64,000 nt of DNA from Telmatospirillum sp. (GCA_031291415.1 JARLJB010000290.1:62001-126000), one strand, 5' to 3'; counted from the first letter of the stretch, positions 1-9,474 are shown. Made by a program: numbers and translations. Notes: generated by a model not told the origin, from the letters alone.

Positions 1-1278
1 CGCGATGGGCAGCACGACCAGGCGACGGCACTTGCGAAGTCGGAGGGAAGCGCCCTCTTTGAAGCCGCATTGGAGACCATCGGAAAAGACGTCGCGCTCA
101 ATGCCAAGGGAGCCCAGGACGCCAACCGTGTCCAGGAGACCAGCTACGTCACGGCGCGAATCACCACTGTCTCGCTGTTCGGCGTCGCCCTGCTGCTGAC
201 GGTCATTCTCGGTCTGGCGCTACGCAATGCCATCGCCCGGCCGATCACCGCCATGACCGATGCCATGAAGCGTCTGGCCGAGGGCAATAAACAGATCGAC
301 ATTCCGGCCCGTGGACGCCATGACGAAATCGGGCTGATGGCCGAGGCTGTCGAAGTCTTCAAGGAAAACGCCATCCGTGCCGACCGCCTGACTGCCGAGC
401 AGGCCACGGCGCAGGCCGCCCGCGAAGCGCGCGCCAAGGCTATCGAACAATTGACCCACGGATTTGACAGCGATGTCTCAAGCGTGCTGACCGTCGTTTC
501 CGGAGCCTTGACCGAATTGGAGGCGACCGCCCAGGCCATGTCGGCAAATTCGCAGCAGACCAGCCGGCAGGCCAATACGGTGGCGGCCGCCACCGAGGAA
601 GCCTCGGCGAGCGTCCAAACGGTCGCCTCGGCCTCAGAACAGTTGGCCTCCTCGATCGCCGAAATCGCCCGCCAGGTCGAACAATCCAACCATATTTCCC
701 ACACGGCGTCGGAAGAGGCCAATCGCACCAACGACACCGTCCGCGGACTGGCGGAAAGCTCGGCACGCATTGGCGACGTGATCAAACTGATCAACGACAT
801 CGCCAGCCAGACCAACCTGTTGGCCTTGAACGCCACCATCGAGGCGGCTCGGGCGGGCGACGCCGGCAAGGGCTTTGCCGTGGTCGCCGGAGAGGTGAAG
901 CATCTGGCCAATCAGACCGCCAAGGCGACCGAGGAGATCAGCACGCAGATCAATGCCGTTCAGTCAGCCACCAAAGACGCTGTTTCGGCGATCGGCGCCA
1001 TCGTCAGCCGGATCGATGAGATCAACCAGATCGCGTCGGCCATCGCCTCGGCCGTTGAGGAGCAGTCGGCAGCCACCGCCGAAATCGCCCGCAACGTCCA
1101 ACAGGCAGCCCAGGGAACGCAGGAGGTCTCGTCCAACATCGGTTCCGTGACCCAGGCCGCGTCGGAAACCGGTTCGGCTGCCGGCGAGGTCCTTTCGGCC
1201 TCCCAATCGCTGGCCCGCGAGACGACCGATCTCAAAGACACGGTCGCCACTTTCCTGGCCAACGTCCGCGCCGCCTGA
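1..1278 (+). CDS. Methyl-accepting chemotaxis protein, 5' end outside the window
   Basis: The reading frame is open from the first base, so the N-terminus, with the first membrane segment and most of the sensor domain, lies upstream. What remains is a membrane segment (codons about 50-72), a HAMP domain beginning after 'ARPITAM', and a long helical signalling domain. The conserved hairpin tip is present ('[20 protein letters not shown]', followed by '[15 protein letters not shown]'), and it is this tip that contacts CheA/CheW. There is no C-terminal NWETF-type pentapeptide, so methylation enzymes would not be tethered there. The ligand cannot be judged without the sensor domain. A strong hairpin follows the stop codon. 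Family assignment is secure. Confidence 0.95.
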   Translation, partial: RDGQHDQATALAKSEGSALFEAALETIGKDVALNAKGAQDANRVQETSYVTARITTVSLFGVALLLTVILGLALRNAIARPITAMTDAMKRLAEGNKQIDIPARGRHDEIGLMAEAVEVFKENAIRADRLTAEQATAQAAREARAKAIEQLTHGFDSDVSSVLTVVSGALTELEATAQAMSANSQQTSRQANTVAAATEEASASVQTVASASEQLASSIAEIARQVEQSNHISHTASEEANRTNDTVRGLAESSARIGDVIKLINDIASQTNLLALNATIEAARAGDAGKGFAVVAGEVKHLANQTAKATEEISTQINAVQSATKDAVSAIGAIVSRIDEINQIASAIASAVEEQSAATAEIARNVQQAAQGTQEVSSNIGSVTQAASETGSAAGEVLSASQSLARETTDLKDTVATFLANVRAA

Positions 1279-1308
1279 CACTCGCCCTGCCCGTCTCGCT
1301 GCACAGAG

Positions 1309-1340
1309 AAAGGCGTTCTTCCCATCGGAAGAACGCCTTT
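1309..1340. terminator. Bidirectional intrinsic terminator
   Basis: A perfect 12-bp stem, AAAGGCGTTCTT paired with AAGAACGCCTTT around an 8-nt loop, sits between the converging chemotaxis receptor gene and pit. The A/T ends of the stem give a short U-run in both directions, so it can end both transcripts. Confidence 0.85.
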
Positions 1341-1346
1341 TACGGT

Positions 1347-2354
1347 TCAGATCATCGCCCGCAACAGAGCATAAGCGCCGTAACTGATTCCGGCGGACGC
1401 GGGAATCGTAAAGATCCACGCCCAAACGATATGGCTCGCCAACCCCCAATGGACAGCCGACGTCCGGCGGGCCGAACCGACACCGACGATGGCGCCGGTG
1501 ATCGTGTGGGTGGTCGACACCGGCACGCCAAGCCACGTTGCGGTGAACAACGAGATTGCACCCGCCGTCTCCGCGCAAAACCCTTGAAACGGCTTCAGAT
1601 CGGTGATCCTCGACCCCATGGTATGGACGATCCGCCAACCGCCAGCCAAAGTACCAAGTCCCATCGCCAGCTGCGAAGCCAGAACCACCCACAGCGGCAC
1701 ATAGAACTCGCTTCCCAGCAGGCCTTGCGAAAACAACAGGACCGCGATGATTCCCATGGTTTTCTGCGCATCGTTGCCGCCATGGCCAAGGGAATAGAGC
1801 GACGCGGAAAGCAATTGCAGCTTGCGAAACCGCTTATCGACGGCAAAAGGCAGCGAGTTGCGCAGCAACCACGTCGCCATGCATATGATGACAAGCGCCA
1901 GAATAAAGCCAGCCAGCGGGGACAGCACGATCGCCGCCGACGTCTTCAGAAAGCCATCGAGAACGATTGCCGAAAATCCGGCTTTCGCCGTCCCTGCCCC
2001 AGCCAGCCCACCGATCAGAGCATGCGACGACGACGACGGCAGGCCCAGCCACCACGTCAGAATATTCCAGCCGATCGCCCCGACCAGAGCGCTGAAGACG
2101 ACCCATGGATCGATGACCGACGGCTGCACGATACCGGTGCCAATGGTCCGCGCCACATGCAGGCCGAAGAACAGGAACGCGACAAAATTGAATCCGGCGG
2201 CCCAAAATACCGCCAATCTCGGCGGCAGGACACGGGTCGAGACCACCGTCGCGATGGAATTGGCCGCGTCATGCAGACCATTGATGAAATCGAAAGCCAG
2301 AGCGATGGCGATGATGGCCACCAGCACCGGCAAACCGAGCGATACGCCGTCCAT
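1347..2354 (-). CDS. pit: PiT family inorganic phosphate transporter
   Basis: Low-affinity phosphate (metal-phosphate)/H+ symporter of the inner membrane. At 335 residues it is shorter than E. coli PitA and typical of the alphaproteobacterial form. The duplicated family signatures are visible: 'FINGLHDAANSIATVV' near residue 22, and 'GHGGNDAQKTMGI' near residue 190. Hydrophobic segments span most of the chain. It starts two bases after the stop of the DUF47 gene, so the two form one transcript. This pair is the standard orfA-pit arrangement, in which DUF47 modulates Pit. A candidate Pho box upstream of the pair suggests repression when phosphate is scarce. Confidence 0.95.
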   Translation of the reverse strand: MDGVSLGLPVLVAIIAIALAFDFINGLHDAANSIATVVSTRVLPPRLAVFWAAGFNFVAFLFFGLHVARTIGTGIVQPSVIDPWVVFSALVGAIGWNILTWWLGLPSSSSHALIGGLAGAGTAKAGFSAIVLDGFLKTSAAIVLSPLAGFILALVIICMATWLLRNSLPFAVDKRFRKLQLLSASLYSLGHGGNDAQKTMGIIAVLLFSQGLLGSEFYVPLWVVLASQLAMGLGTLAGGWRIVHTMGSRITDLKPFQGFCAETAGAISLFTATWLGVPVSTTHTITGAIVGVGSARRTSAVHWGLASHIVWAWIFTIPASAGISYGAYALLRAMI

Positions 2355-2356
2355 TG

Positions 2357-3001
2357 TCAGACGTGATCCAACACGAGACCCTCGATCACGTCCGTCACGT
2401 CATCCAGACAGTCTGTGGCAGCCTCCAGCAGTTCGTAGACCTCCTTGCGTCCAAAGAAGGTGATGGTATCGGGTCGCTGTTCGATCAAATCGGACAATGC
2501 CTCGCGCAAAGCCTCGTCGGCATCCCCTTCGATCGATGAGACCGCCTCGCACAGGGACCGTATCCGTTCGGCGTTGCCGGTAATGTTGTGCAAAAGCGGC
2601 ATGATCTCGGCAACCAGACGGGATGCTTTTTGGATTTGGCCGGTGATCTTGCGCATATGGTCGTCGAATTCGCTCACCTCATAGAGTGCTGCATGCAGCA
2701 CCACCTCTTCGATGTGATCGATCGCATCGTCAAGAGCGTTGCTCAACGCCAGAATATCGGACCGGTCAAAAGGCGTGAGGAACGCCCGGTGCAGGGCGAT
2801 CAGCGTCTGCCGGCTCACTTCGTCGGCGCTGCTTTCAGCCTCGCAAACCTCTCGGCCCCGCGATGGCCGATCCTCTTGATCGGGCGCCATCATCGCGGCC
2901 AGCGCGTCGGCAGCGTCCACGATGAAGCCGCTGTGCGCGACAAAATTCTCCACAAACCGCTCTTCCTTCGGCATCAGAGAGCGGAAAAGACGCATGAACA
3001 T
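2357..3001 (-). CDS. DUF47 family (PhoU-like) Pit accessory protein
   Basis: A 214-residue, all-helical acidic protein of the DUF47 family, distantly related to PhoU and nearly always encoded next to pit. The sequence has the usual N-terminal 'LMPKEERFVENF' region and repeated helix pairs with Glu/Asp clusters. ATG at 3001 is chosen because AGGA lies 5 bases upstream; the second ATG at 2995 would be 11 bases away. It is the first gene of the pit transcript. Its role as a regulator of Pit activity is inferred from the family. Confidence 0.93.
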   Translation of the reverse strand: MFMRLFRSLMPKEERFVENFVAHSGFIVDAADALAAMMAPDQEDRPSRGREVCEAESSADEVSRQTLIALHRAFLTPFDRSDILALSNALDDAIDHIEEVVLHAALYEVSEFDDHMRKITGQIQKASRLVAEIMPLLHNITGNAERIRSLCEAVSSIEGDADEALREALSDLIEQRPDTITFFGRKEVYELLEAATDCLDDVTDVIEGLVLDHV

Positions 3002-3019
3002 GAAGGTCCTCGTTGCAGT

Positions 3020-3037
3020 TTGTCACATTTCTATCAC
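3020..3037. promoter_or_regulatory. Candidate Pho box (PhoB site)
   Basis: Two 7-mers, TTGTCAC and CTATCAC, lie in direct repeat with the 11-base period expected of PhoB boxes (CTGTCAY-N4-CTGTCAY). It begins 19 bases before the DUF47 start codon. A site this close to the start fits repression of DUF47-pit under phosphate starvation, as known for orfA-pit in Sinorhizobium. It is seen by eye only. Confidence 0.55.
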
Positions 3038-3394
3038 TAAAGCCCCCCTGGGCAAGAGAGTAAGGATGATGTGCAGACATGCGTGGATCGGGGCCACTTG
3101 TCACATTGGAGACGGCGAGGACGGTTTTCGCCGTTCTTTGCTCGGCGGACTCAATCCGTGCCCCCGGCCAGGGACGTCAGACCCCGGCCAAGCCCCCGGA
3201 AATCCTCCGCGTGTCAGGACGTTTACGTAAAATGGACACTGGACAGGAACATGCCCGGTCGTAATCTGTGGCGCCGAAGGTTGGAACCAGGCCTCTGCCC
3301 TCCAGGCACGGGATGGGCGATCCGCCAGCACGCTGAACCGGCGACGTGTTGTCGTCGCTATTCGACCATGAACTTGCGCGAGAGAGTTTTGCGG

Positions 3395-4435
3395 ATGAAG
3401 CCAGGATTGTATGCGTGGGCAAAAATGTTCTTTTGGGCGACGACGGCCGCCGCCCCCCTGCTGATCCCGCAAGCCGCCGCCGCGCGTGAGCAGATTCGCA
3501 TCGTCGGATCCTCCACGGTCTATCCCTTCGCCACGGCGGTCGCCGAGAACTTTGGCAAGACCACCGGATTCCGCGCACCGGTCGTTGAGAGCACGGGAAC
3601 CGGCGGTGGCCTGAAACTGTTCTGTGCCAGTATCGATGCCGCCAGCCCGGATATCGCGCTTGCGTCGCGTCCTATCCATGCGAGCGAGGCGGCGGCCTGC
3701 GCTGAACACGGCGTCAAGGATCTCTTCGAAATCACCATAGGCTACGACGGCCTCGTCATTGCCAGTGCAAGACGGGATGCCCCGCTCAAGCTTACCGAAC
3801 GGCAGTTGTTCCAGGCGATCGCAAAGACCGTTCCTCAAGGCGACAAATGGGTCCCCAATCCTTATCGCAAGTGGAGCGACGTCGACCCCAGCCTTCCCAA
3901 CGAAAAGATTCTGGTTTTTGGACCGGCTCCCAATCACGGTACGCGCGACAGCCTGGTCGATCTGGTGATGACACAAGCCTGCCAGTCGTTCGCCGCGCTC
4001 AAAACGCTCGATCAGACACAGCAACTGAAGGCCTGTGGTGCGGTGCGGGAAGACGGCGCTTTTGTCGATGTCTCGCAGAACTACACGATTACGCTGCAGA
4101 AATTGCTGATGGAGCCGCATGCTGTCGGCATCCTGCCGTTCAGTTATCTCGACCAGAACGGCGACAAGATCCAGGCCGCCGTCTTCGACGGCCAGGTTGC
4201 CACCTATGACAACATCTTCAAAGGCAGCTATCCCCTGTCACGGCCGCTGTTTCTCTATGTCAAAACCGAGCATCTTCACACGACGGCCGGGCTCAAGGAG
4301 TATATCGCCGCCTTCACTTCGGAAAAGGCCTGGGGAAAAGACGGTTATCTCGCGGAACGCGGTCTGATCGCGCTTACCGACGAGCAACGTCGGAAAGAAT
4401 CGGCGAAGGCGCAGGAATTGCTCGCCCGGCCGTAA
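3395..4435 (+). CDS. PstS-like phosphate-binding periplasmic protein
   Basis: Periplasmic solute-binding protein of the PstS family. After a signal peptide (cut near 'AAAA-REQ') the mature chain opens with 'IRIVGSSTVYPFATAVAENF' and continues with 'ESTGTGGGLKLFC' and 'NHGTRDSLVDLVM', all in PstS-like phosphate loops. I chose ATG 3395 because a GAGAG lies about 9 bases upstream; ATG 3368 is possible but has no ribosome site. No pstCAB genes follow, so it is an orphan binding protein, divergent from DUF47-pit. The 370-bp gap between them is the shared promoter region. It could feed a Pst permease encoded elsewhere or act in phosphate sensing. Confidence 0.88.
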   Translation: MKPGLYAWAKMFFWATTAAAPLLIPQAAAAREQIRIVGSSTVYPFATAVAENFGKTTGFRAPVVESTGTGGGLKLFCASIDAASPDIALASRPIHASEAAACAEHGVKDLFEITIGYDGLVIASARRDAPLKLTERQLFQAIAKTVPQGDKWVPNPYRKWSDVDPSLPNEKILVFGPAPNHGTRDSLVDLVMTQACQSFAALKTLDQTQQLKACGAVREDGAFVDVSQNYTITLQKLLMEPHAVGILPFSYLDQNGDKIQAAVFDGQVATYDNIFKGSYPLSRPLFLYVKTEHLHTTAGLKEYIAAFTSEKAWGKDGYLAERGLIALTDEQRRKESAKAQELLARP

Positions 4436-4517
4436 TGTCCGGCATTGCCGATGGGCATCGCGCCACCGATATCCATCCGGTGCAGGCAGCACCCCGCAGC
4501 CGAGAAGGATGAACGCG

Positions 4518-5207
4518 ATGGGAACAACGATCGATCTCGCATCAACCGACGGAATTTCAGCTTACGTCGCCGAACCTGAAGACGCTCCACAGGGAACCAT
4601 CGTCGTCGTGCAGGAGATATTCGGTGTCAACAGCCATATCCGAAGCGTCGCCGACCATTACGCCAAGGAAGGTTTCATCGCCATCGCGCCGGCGTTGTTC
4701 GACCGCGTCGAAAAGGACGTTGATCTCGACTACAGTCCCGAGAGCGTCGAGAAGGGGATGGAAATCGTCCGTCAGATCGGTTTCGAGCTGGCGCTGACTG
4801 ACGTCGCCGCGGCGATCGCGTGGGCGGAAAAACGAACACCGGGTCGCGTCGCGGTCGTCGGCTTCTGTTTCGGCGGCACCTTGGCTTGGCTGGCGGCAAC
4901 GCGGCTGCGACCGGCGGCGGTGGTCGCCTATTACGGCGGCCACATCGCCCAGTTTCTTTCTGAACCACCGCAGGTTCCCGTCATGGTGCATTTCGGCGAA
5001 CGCGATGCGCACATCCCACGTGAGGTCAGCGAAGCCATAAAACAGCGCTACCCGGACGTCTCCGTCCATCTCTATCCGGCCGATCACGGGTTCAATTGCG
5101 ACGTGCGCGCCAGCTTCGACCCCCTTTCGGCCGCCCTCGCCAAGGAACGAACCCTGGAATTCCTGCGTTCGCACCTGGTGTTGCGGTCAGCGGGCAGGAA
5201 GGGATAG
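4518..5207 (+). CDS. Dienelactone hydrolase family protein
   Basis: An alpha/beta hydrolase of the dienelactone hydrolase family, about 229 residues and the normal family length. The Cys-Asp-His triad is visible: C117 in 'GFCFGG', D163 in 'GERDAHIP' and H190 in 'PADHGFNC'. It has no signal peptide, so it is cytoplasmic. Start 4518 is preferred over ATG 4509 because AGAAGG ends directly before 4509 but lies 9 bases before 4518. No chlorocatechol genes are near, so the true substrate is unknown and a general carboxylesterase role is equally likely. Confidence 0.9.
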   Translation: MGTTIDLASTDGISAYVAEPEDAPQGTIVVVQEIFGVNSHIRSVADHYAKEGFIAIAPALFDRVEKDVDLDYSPESVEKGMEIVRQIGFELALTDVAAAIAWAEKRTPGRVAVVGFCFGGTLAWLAATRLRPAAVVAYYGGHIAQFLSEPPQVPVMVHFGERDAHIPREVSEAIKQRYPDVSVHLYPADHGFNCDVRASFDPLSAALAKERTLEFLRSHLVLRSAGRKG

Positions 5208-5223
5208 CCGGCGTCCTGTGCCC

Positions 5224-5991
5224 ATGACACAAGTATCGACGATTATCTCCGCTCCGAACCTCCGGGAAACACTCGCCATTGAGGAACGGGCGCTTGATGC
5301 CTGGCCGGCGCTGCAAACCAAGACCTTTGCCGGTTGGGCATTACGTTTCGCCGGCGGCGCCACAAAACGCGCCAACTCGGTCAATCCCATCGCGCCGAAC
5401 GCCGAGGTCGCGCCGGTCCTTGCCCCTGCCCATGAATTTTACCGACAGCACGGACTTCCCACCATTTTCCGTCTGACGCCGTTGGCGGCCGCCGGAACCG
5501 ACGCGCGGCTTGAATGCGATGGCTTTCGGCGCCAAGACGATAGCCTGGTGCTCAGCAAACCGATCGACCGCATCGAGAAGAATGACGACGCCGTCCTGCT
5601 CGCGCACATCGCCGATGATGTCTGGCGCCACGGCTTTGCCTCGGCCAACGGCATCGAACCGGCGGCCCGACCATGGCACGAGCGAATTTTGGACGCTATC
5701 GCGCAACCTGCTGTTTTCGCCACCTTTATGCAGGAAGGAGAAGCCGTAGCCTATGGCCTGGCGGTCGCCGAGCGTGGCATGGTCGGCCTCTTCGACATCG
5801 TCACCAAGCCGGCTTGGCGACGCTCGGGTGCGGCATCCCGGCTTATTGCGTCGCTCATCGGCTGGGGAGCGATGGCTGGCGCCCAGACCGCCTATCTTCA
5901 GGTGGTGGTCGGCAATCATGCCGCTCGCGCATTGTATGGCAAGCTGGGCTTTGCCGAACGTTATCAGTACCATTATCGCATCCTGGACTGA
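5224..5991 (+). CDS. GNAT family N-acetyltransferase
   Basis: About 255 residues with a C-terminal GNAT acetyl-CoA fold: 'DIVTKPAWRRSGAASRLI' is the R/Q-x-x-G-x-A pyrophosphate loop, followed by 'LQVVVGNHAARALYGKLGF', the usual strand and helix ending the fold. The N-terminal half (about 130 residues) is a degenerate GNAT-like region, as in two-domain GNATs. GTG at 5218 is an alternative start two codons earlier; neither has a clear ribosome site. It lies 16 bases after the hydrolase gene and is probably cotranscribed. The substrate is not predictable. Confidence 0.88.
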   Translation: MTQVSTIISAPNLRETLAIEERALDAWPALQTKTFAGWALRFAGGATKRANSVNPIAPNAEVAPVLAPAHEFYRQHGLPTIFRLTPLAAAGTDARLECDGFRRQDDSLVLSKPIDRIEKNDDAVLLAHIADDVWRHGFASANGIEPAARPWHERILDAIAQPAVFATFMQEGEAVAYGLAVAERGMVGLFDIVTKPAWRRSGAASRLIASLIGWGAMAGAQTAYLQVVVGNHAARALYGKLGFAERYQYHYRILD

Positions 5992-6063
5992 CGTCGCTTG
6001 CATCGGCGACTTTGGGCACCAGATTGTTCGAGACCCCTTCTCTTCAACAACGGACCCCTTTCA

Positions 6064-6831
6064 ATGACCGCACGACCCATTCCACATCAGGAGACCAGCG
6101 GATGGCGCCGGCAGGTTCGGGACATCGCGTTGACGCTGGTATTCGTCCTGGTGGCCAAGACCGTCGCGGCGGAACCCTACTATGTCCCGTCCAGTTCGAT
6201 GGAACCGACCCTGCTGATCGGCGATGAACTGCTGACGACCAAATATCCCTATGGCTACAGCCGCTATTCACTGCCCATGGCAGTCGGCCCGGCGTCGGTC
6301 CATCGACTGATGGAGAGCATCCCGAAACGCGGTGACGTCGTGGTCTTCCGCCTGCCGCACGACCCCAGCCAGACTTACGTCAAACGGGTGGTCGGCCTGC
6401 CGGGAGACCGGTTGCAAATGCAAGACGGCCGCCTGCTGATCAATGGCGCTCTCACGCCGCTCAGACCCGACGGCATCGCCCAGGCCGAAGATTCCAACGG
6501 CAGCCTCCGATCGGCGGCCCGCTTCGTCGAAACGCTTCCCGACGGCGCCGAACACCCCATTTTCAAGCTTTTCCTGTCGGGTCCGCTCGACAATACGCCG
6601 GTCTACGAAGTCCCCGCTGGACATCTGTTCGTCATGGGCGACAACCGGGACAATTCGGCCGACAGCCGCATGTCGCCGTCGATTGGCGGCGTCGGTTACG
6701 TGCCGATGGAAAATCTCGTCGGCCGGGTCGACGCAGTGATCGGGTCCTGGGACCTCACCTTGGCAAAAAAGCCGGTCTGGACCTGGCCGGAGGGTCTCCG
6801 TCTGGCCCGCTTCTTCTCCCGCGTCCAATAA
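6064..6831 (+). CDS. lepB: Signal peptidase I
   Basis: Membrane-anchored Ser-Lys protease that removes signal peptides. From ATG 6064 (255 residues) there is one membrane helix (about residues 18-36), then the catalytic serine box 'PSSSMEPTLL' (S45) and the lysine box 'YVKRVVGLPGD' (K108). The conserved 'MGDNRDNSADSR' follows near residue 200. An upstream extension of the frame to 5998 has no support from the family alignment. Its neighbours are unrelated, so it need not be the only lep gene in the genome. Confidence 0.95.
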   Translation: MTARPIPHQETSGWRRQVRDIALTLVFVLVAKTVAAEPYYVPSSSMEPTLLIGDELLTTKYPYGYSRYSLPMAVGPASVHRLMESIPKRGDVVVFRLPHDPSQTYVKRVVGLPGDRLQMQDGRLLINGALTPLRPDGIAQAEDSNGSLRSAARFVETLPDGAEHPIFKLFLSGPLDNTPVYEVPAGHLFVMGDNRDNSADSRMSPSIGGVGYVPMENLVGRVDAVIGSWDLTLAKKPVWTWPEGLRLARFFSRVQ

Positions 6832-6840
6832 CCTCCGGAG

Positions 6841-7872
6841 TCATGCGTAAAGATGGTTCGCTTCCCGGAAGGATAACAGGCGTTGGGCCTCCTCCGACCA
6901 CAAAGCCAATCTCGCGCACTTCAGGCTCTGGCGAAAATTGATCACCGTGACGCAGCGCAAAGGCGCGATATCGCGGAAACAGTCCTGTAGCCGATAATTG
7001 GGAATCCGAGAGGCCAAATGGTGGATATGGTGATAGCCGATCGATCCGGTGACCCATTCGAGGGGCGCCGGAAGCTTGTAGTATGAACACCCCTTCAATG
7101 CCGCGGTGACGAACGACCAGTTGCCACGCCATGCCCAGTAGGTGGTTTCAAACTGATGCTGGACGAAGAACATCCAGACGCCGACCAGCGCCGCCACTCC
7201 CATGGTCGGCAACCAGAGGGCCGAAAAACGCCCCAGGCCGAACAGCCCGTCGCCTCCGGCCAACAGAATGGCAATCGCGGCATCGGTTGCAAGAATGCTG
7301 ACCAGAGATCTCCGATCGCCCTTCTTCAGCCCGATCGGCAGTCTATGGCGCAGCAGGAACTGATAGAGCGGCCCAATCCCGAACAGAACCACGGGGTGAC
7401 GGTAGAGCCGATAAAGGAAACGCCGCCAGCCGGACAAAGCGCGGTATTCGCTGACCGTCATGGTATCGATGTCGCCAAAACCGCGCCGAGACAAATCGCC
7501 CGAGCTGGCGTGATGGCGATCATGGTCACGTTTCCACCACAAATAGGGGGTAAGCGTCAAAACACCGAGACATCGCCCGACCCAGTCGCAAGCCCAGCGC
7601 TGTCGGAAAAAGGAATGATGACCGCAATCATGTTGGATGATAAAGACCCGCACCAACAGCAGTCCGGTCGGCACGGACGCCAGCATCCCAGCCCAATAGC
7701 CGAAAAAATCGTCAAGCAGCAACATCCCGGCAAAACAGCCGAACAAAAGGCCGAGCGTTACCGCCAGTTGTGTCAGACTGCGATAGACATTCGGCGTTGC
7801 ATAGGGACGAAGCAGCCGGTTCCACTCCTCGACTGTCGTCGGCACGCGGCCGGCGATGCATGCTTCGGTCAT
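6841..7872 (-). CDS. Fatty acid desaturase family membrane protein
   Basis: Membrane diiron desaturase/hydroxylase. All three histidine boxes are present: 'QHDCGHHSFF', 'RDHDRHHASSGD' and 'GYHHIHHLASRIPNY', separated by hydrophobic segments in the usual order. ATG 7872 is chosen because GGGAG lies 9 bases upstream; the frame stays open for another 58 codons but that part lacks family likeness. The C-terminal box matches omega-6/DesA-like acyl-lipid desaturases. The chain position desaturated, or whether it acts on an acyl lipid or another substrate such as a carotenoid, cannot be told. It converges with lepB. Confidence 0.9.
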   Translation of the reverse strand: MTEACIAGRVPTTVEEWNRLLRPYATPNVYRSLTQLAVTLGLLFGCFAGMLLLDDFFGYWAGMLASVPTGLLLVRVFIIQHDCGHHSFFRQRWACDWVGRCLGVLTLTPYLWWKRDHDRHHASSGDLSRRGFGDIDTMTVSEYRALSGWRRFLYRLYRHPVVLFGIGPLYQFLLRHRLPIGLKKGDRRSLVSILATDAAIAILLAGGDGLFGLGRFSALWLPTMGVAALVGVWMFFVQHQFETTYWAWRGNWSFVTAALKGCSYYKLPAPLEWVTGSIGYHHIHHLASRIPNYRLQDCFRDIAPLRCVTVINFRQSLKCARLALWSEEAQRLLSFREANHLYA

Positions 7873-8077
7873 CACACGGCACTCCCGCTGAAGTTGATGG
7901 ACAGGATGTAGCATGTTCCGAAGCCAACCGGGAAGCGTTCCGAAACAGCGGACCGCCTGGCACGATCCATTCTCCCGGAAACCGTCGCCACCCTTGCTTT
8001 CCCAGGACATCTTTGCCAAAAGGATGTCCCTCTTTGGCGGCGTCAATGCCGCCTGAGCACATTTTGCGGATTCCCTA

Positions 8078-8278
8078 ATGCCTTATCCTCTTGAAGACGC
8101 TGGCTTTACTCTATGGCTTGGCGATATCGAAACCCACTTGAAACGATTGCATGGCCTCTCCACCCGGGAACTCGGCTTCGACCGCCATGCCCTGCAGCAG
8201 TGCTATTATTCAGGCCAGTCGGTTTTCACCGTCATCGACTCCATCGAATCGACGCTGGCCGAGCCGCTCTGCGCGTAG
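8078..8278 (+). CDS. Small hypothetical protein
   Basis: A 66-residue acidic protein with no signal peptide or membrane segment. The sequence is compact and mixed in composition ('FTLWLGDIETHLKRLHGLS', 'QQCYYSGQSVFTVIDSIEST'), unlike a chance reading of GC-rich DNA, and a terminator-like hairpin follows within 4 bases of the stop. It stands alone between the desaturase and aminotransferase genes. I do not recognise a function. Two adjacent residues pairs, C-Y-Y and H-x-L, do not form a known metal motif. Confidence 0.6.
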   Translation: MPYPLEDAGFTLWLGDIETHLKRLHGLSTRELGFDRHALQQCYYSGQSVFTVIDSIESTLAEPLCA

Positions 8279-8281
8279 AAT

Positions 8282-8303
8282 CCGGATGGTGGTTGCCATC
8301 CGG
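8282..8303 (+). terminator. Terminator-like hairpin
   Basis: CCGGATGG pairs with CCATCCGG around a 6-base loop, followed by TTCCTTCC. It lies between the small gene and the converging aminotransferase and could serve both. Confidence 0.6.
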
Positions 8304-8328
8304 TTCCTTCCGGCAATACTCGATGCCG

Positions 8329-9474
8329 CTATTTTCGCCAGGCCTTGAGCCGCCTGGCCGCCTCGATCATGTCTTCCGTGGCACCGGCGAAGGACAGCCG
8401 CAGATGGCGGTGTCCTTCGAAAGGATCGAAGTCAACGCCCGGCGTGCAGGCGACGCCGGTCTCTTCCAGCATCCGCCGACAGAATGCCAGACTGTTGTCG
8501 GTCCAGCGGGAGACATCGGCATAGAGATAGAACGCTCCGTCCGCCGGGGCCAAGCGCTCGAACCCGGCGGACGGCAGCTCGGCCAGCAGGATCTCGCGAT
8601 TGCGGGCATAACGGGCTACATTGGCGTCAAGTTCGTCAAGGCAATCGAACACGGCGATGGCAGCGTGTTGAGACAATGTCGGTGGCGAAATGAAAAGATT
8701 CTGCCCCAGGCATTCCACCGACCGCAGCAAATCGTCAGGAAGCACCATCCATCCGAGACGCCAGCCGGTCATCGAAAAATATTTCGAAAAACTGTTGATG
8801 ACGACGGCACCGCCCCGCCCGGCGGCTGTCGCGGCGGTCTGCTCATAGGTGAGGCCGTGATAAATCTCATCGGAAATCAGCCGAACGCCTTCGGCCGTGC
8901 ACCAATCCGAGAGCGCCGCGAGTGCCGTCGGGGACACCATGCTGCCGGTCGGATTGGATGGGCTGGCAAGAATCAGGCCGTCCAGTCTCTCGCCGCGGGC
9001 CTTGAGAATATCGACGGTCGGCTGGAATCCGCTGGCCGGACCGACGGGAATCAAAACCGGCTCGACTCCGATCGAGGCAAGGATGTTGCGATAGGCCGGA
9101 TATCCCGGACTGGCCAGACCGACCCTGTCGCCAGCCTCGAAAGCGGCAAGAAAACTGAGCACGAATGCACCCGACGAGCCGGTCGTCACCACGACGTTGG
9201 CCGGATCGACGGCGACCTGGTAGCTGGCCCGATAGTGTTCGGCGATCCGCTCACGCAGGCGATCCAGACCAAATGCCAGCGTATAGCCGAGCGGATCAGC
9301 ATCGAGAGCGCGTTTAGCGGCCTCAACCGCTTTTCGCGGCGCCCCCGTCGACGGTTGACCGACCTCCAGATGCAAGACGTCGTGGCCGGCAGCCGCACGT
9401 TCGGCGGCGGCACGCATGACATCCATGACAATGAATGGCGGGATGAGCCCCCGCCCGGCGGCTTTCAGAGTCAT
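8329..9474 (-). CDS. PLP-dependent class I/II aminotransferase
   Basis: 381 residues of the aspartate aminotransferase fold. The PLP lysine sits in 'SFSKYFSMTGWRLGW', preceded by 'ASPSNPTGSMVSP' (cofactor Asn) and 'ISDEIYHGL' (Asp/Tyr pair); the C-terminal Arg for substrate carboxylate is in 'HLRLSFAG'. It is cytoplasmic. The substrate (aspartate, alanine, aromatic or other) cannot be assigned by reading. It is divergent from the M48 protease gene with 148 bp between the two starts. Confidence 0.93.
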   Translation of the reverse strand: MTLKAAGRGLIPPFIVMDVMRAAAERAAAGHDVLHLEVGQPSTGAPRKAVEAAKRALDADPLGYTLAFGLDRLRERIAEHYRASYQVAVDPANVVVTTGSSGAFVLSFLAAFEAGDRVGLASPGYPAYRNILASIGVEPVLIPVGPASGFQPTVDILKARGERLDGLILASPSNPTGSMVSPTALAALSDWCTAEGVRLISDEIYHGLTYEQTAATAAGRGGAVVINSFSKYFSMTGWRLGWMVLPDDLLRSVECLGQNLFISPPTLSQHAAIAVFDCLDELDANVARYARNREILLAELPSAGFERLAPADGAFYLYADVSRWTDNSLAFCRRMLEETGVACTPGVDFDPFEGHRHLRLSFAGATEDMIEAARRLKAWRK

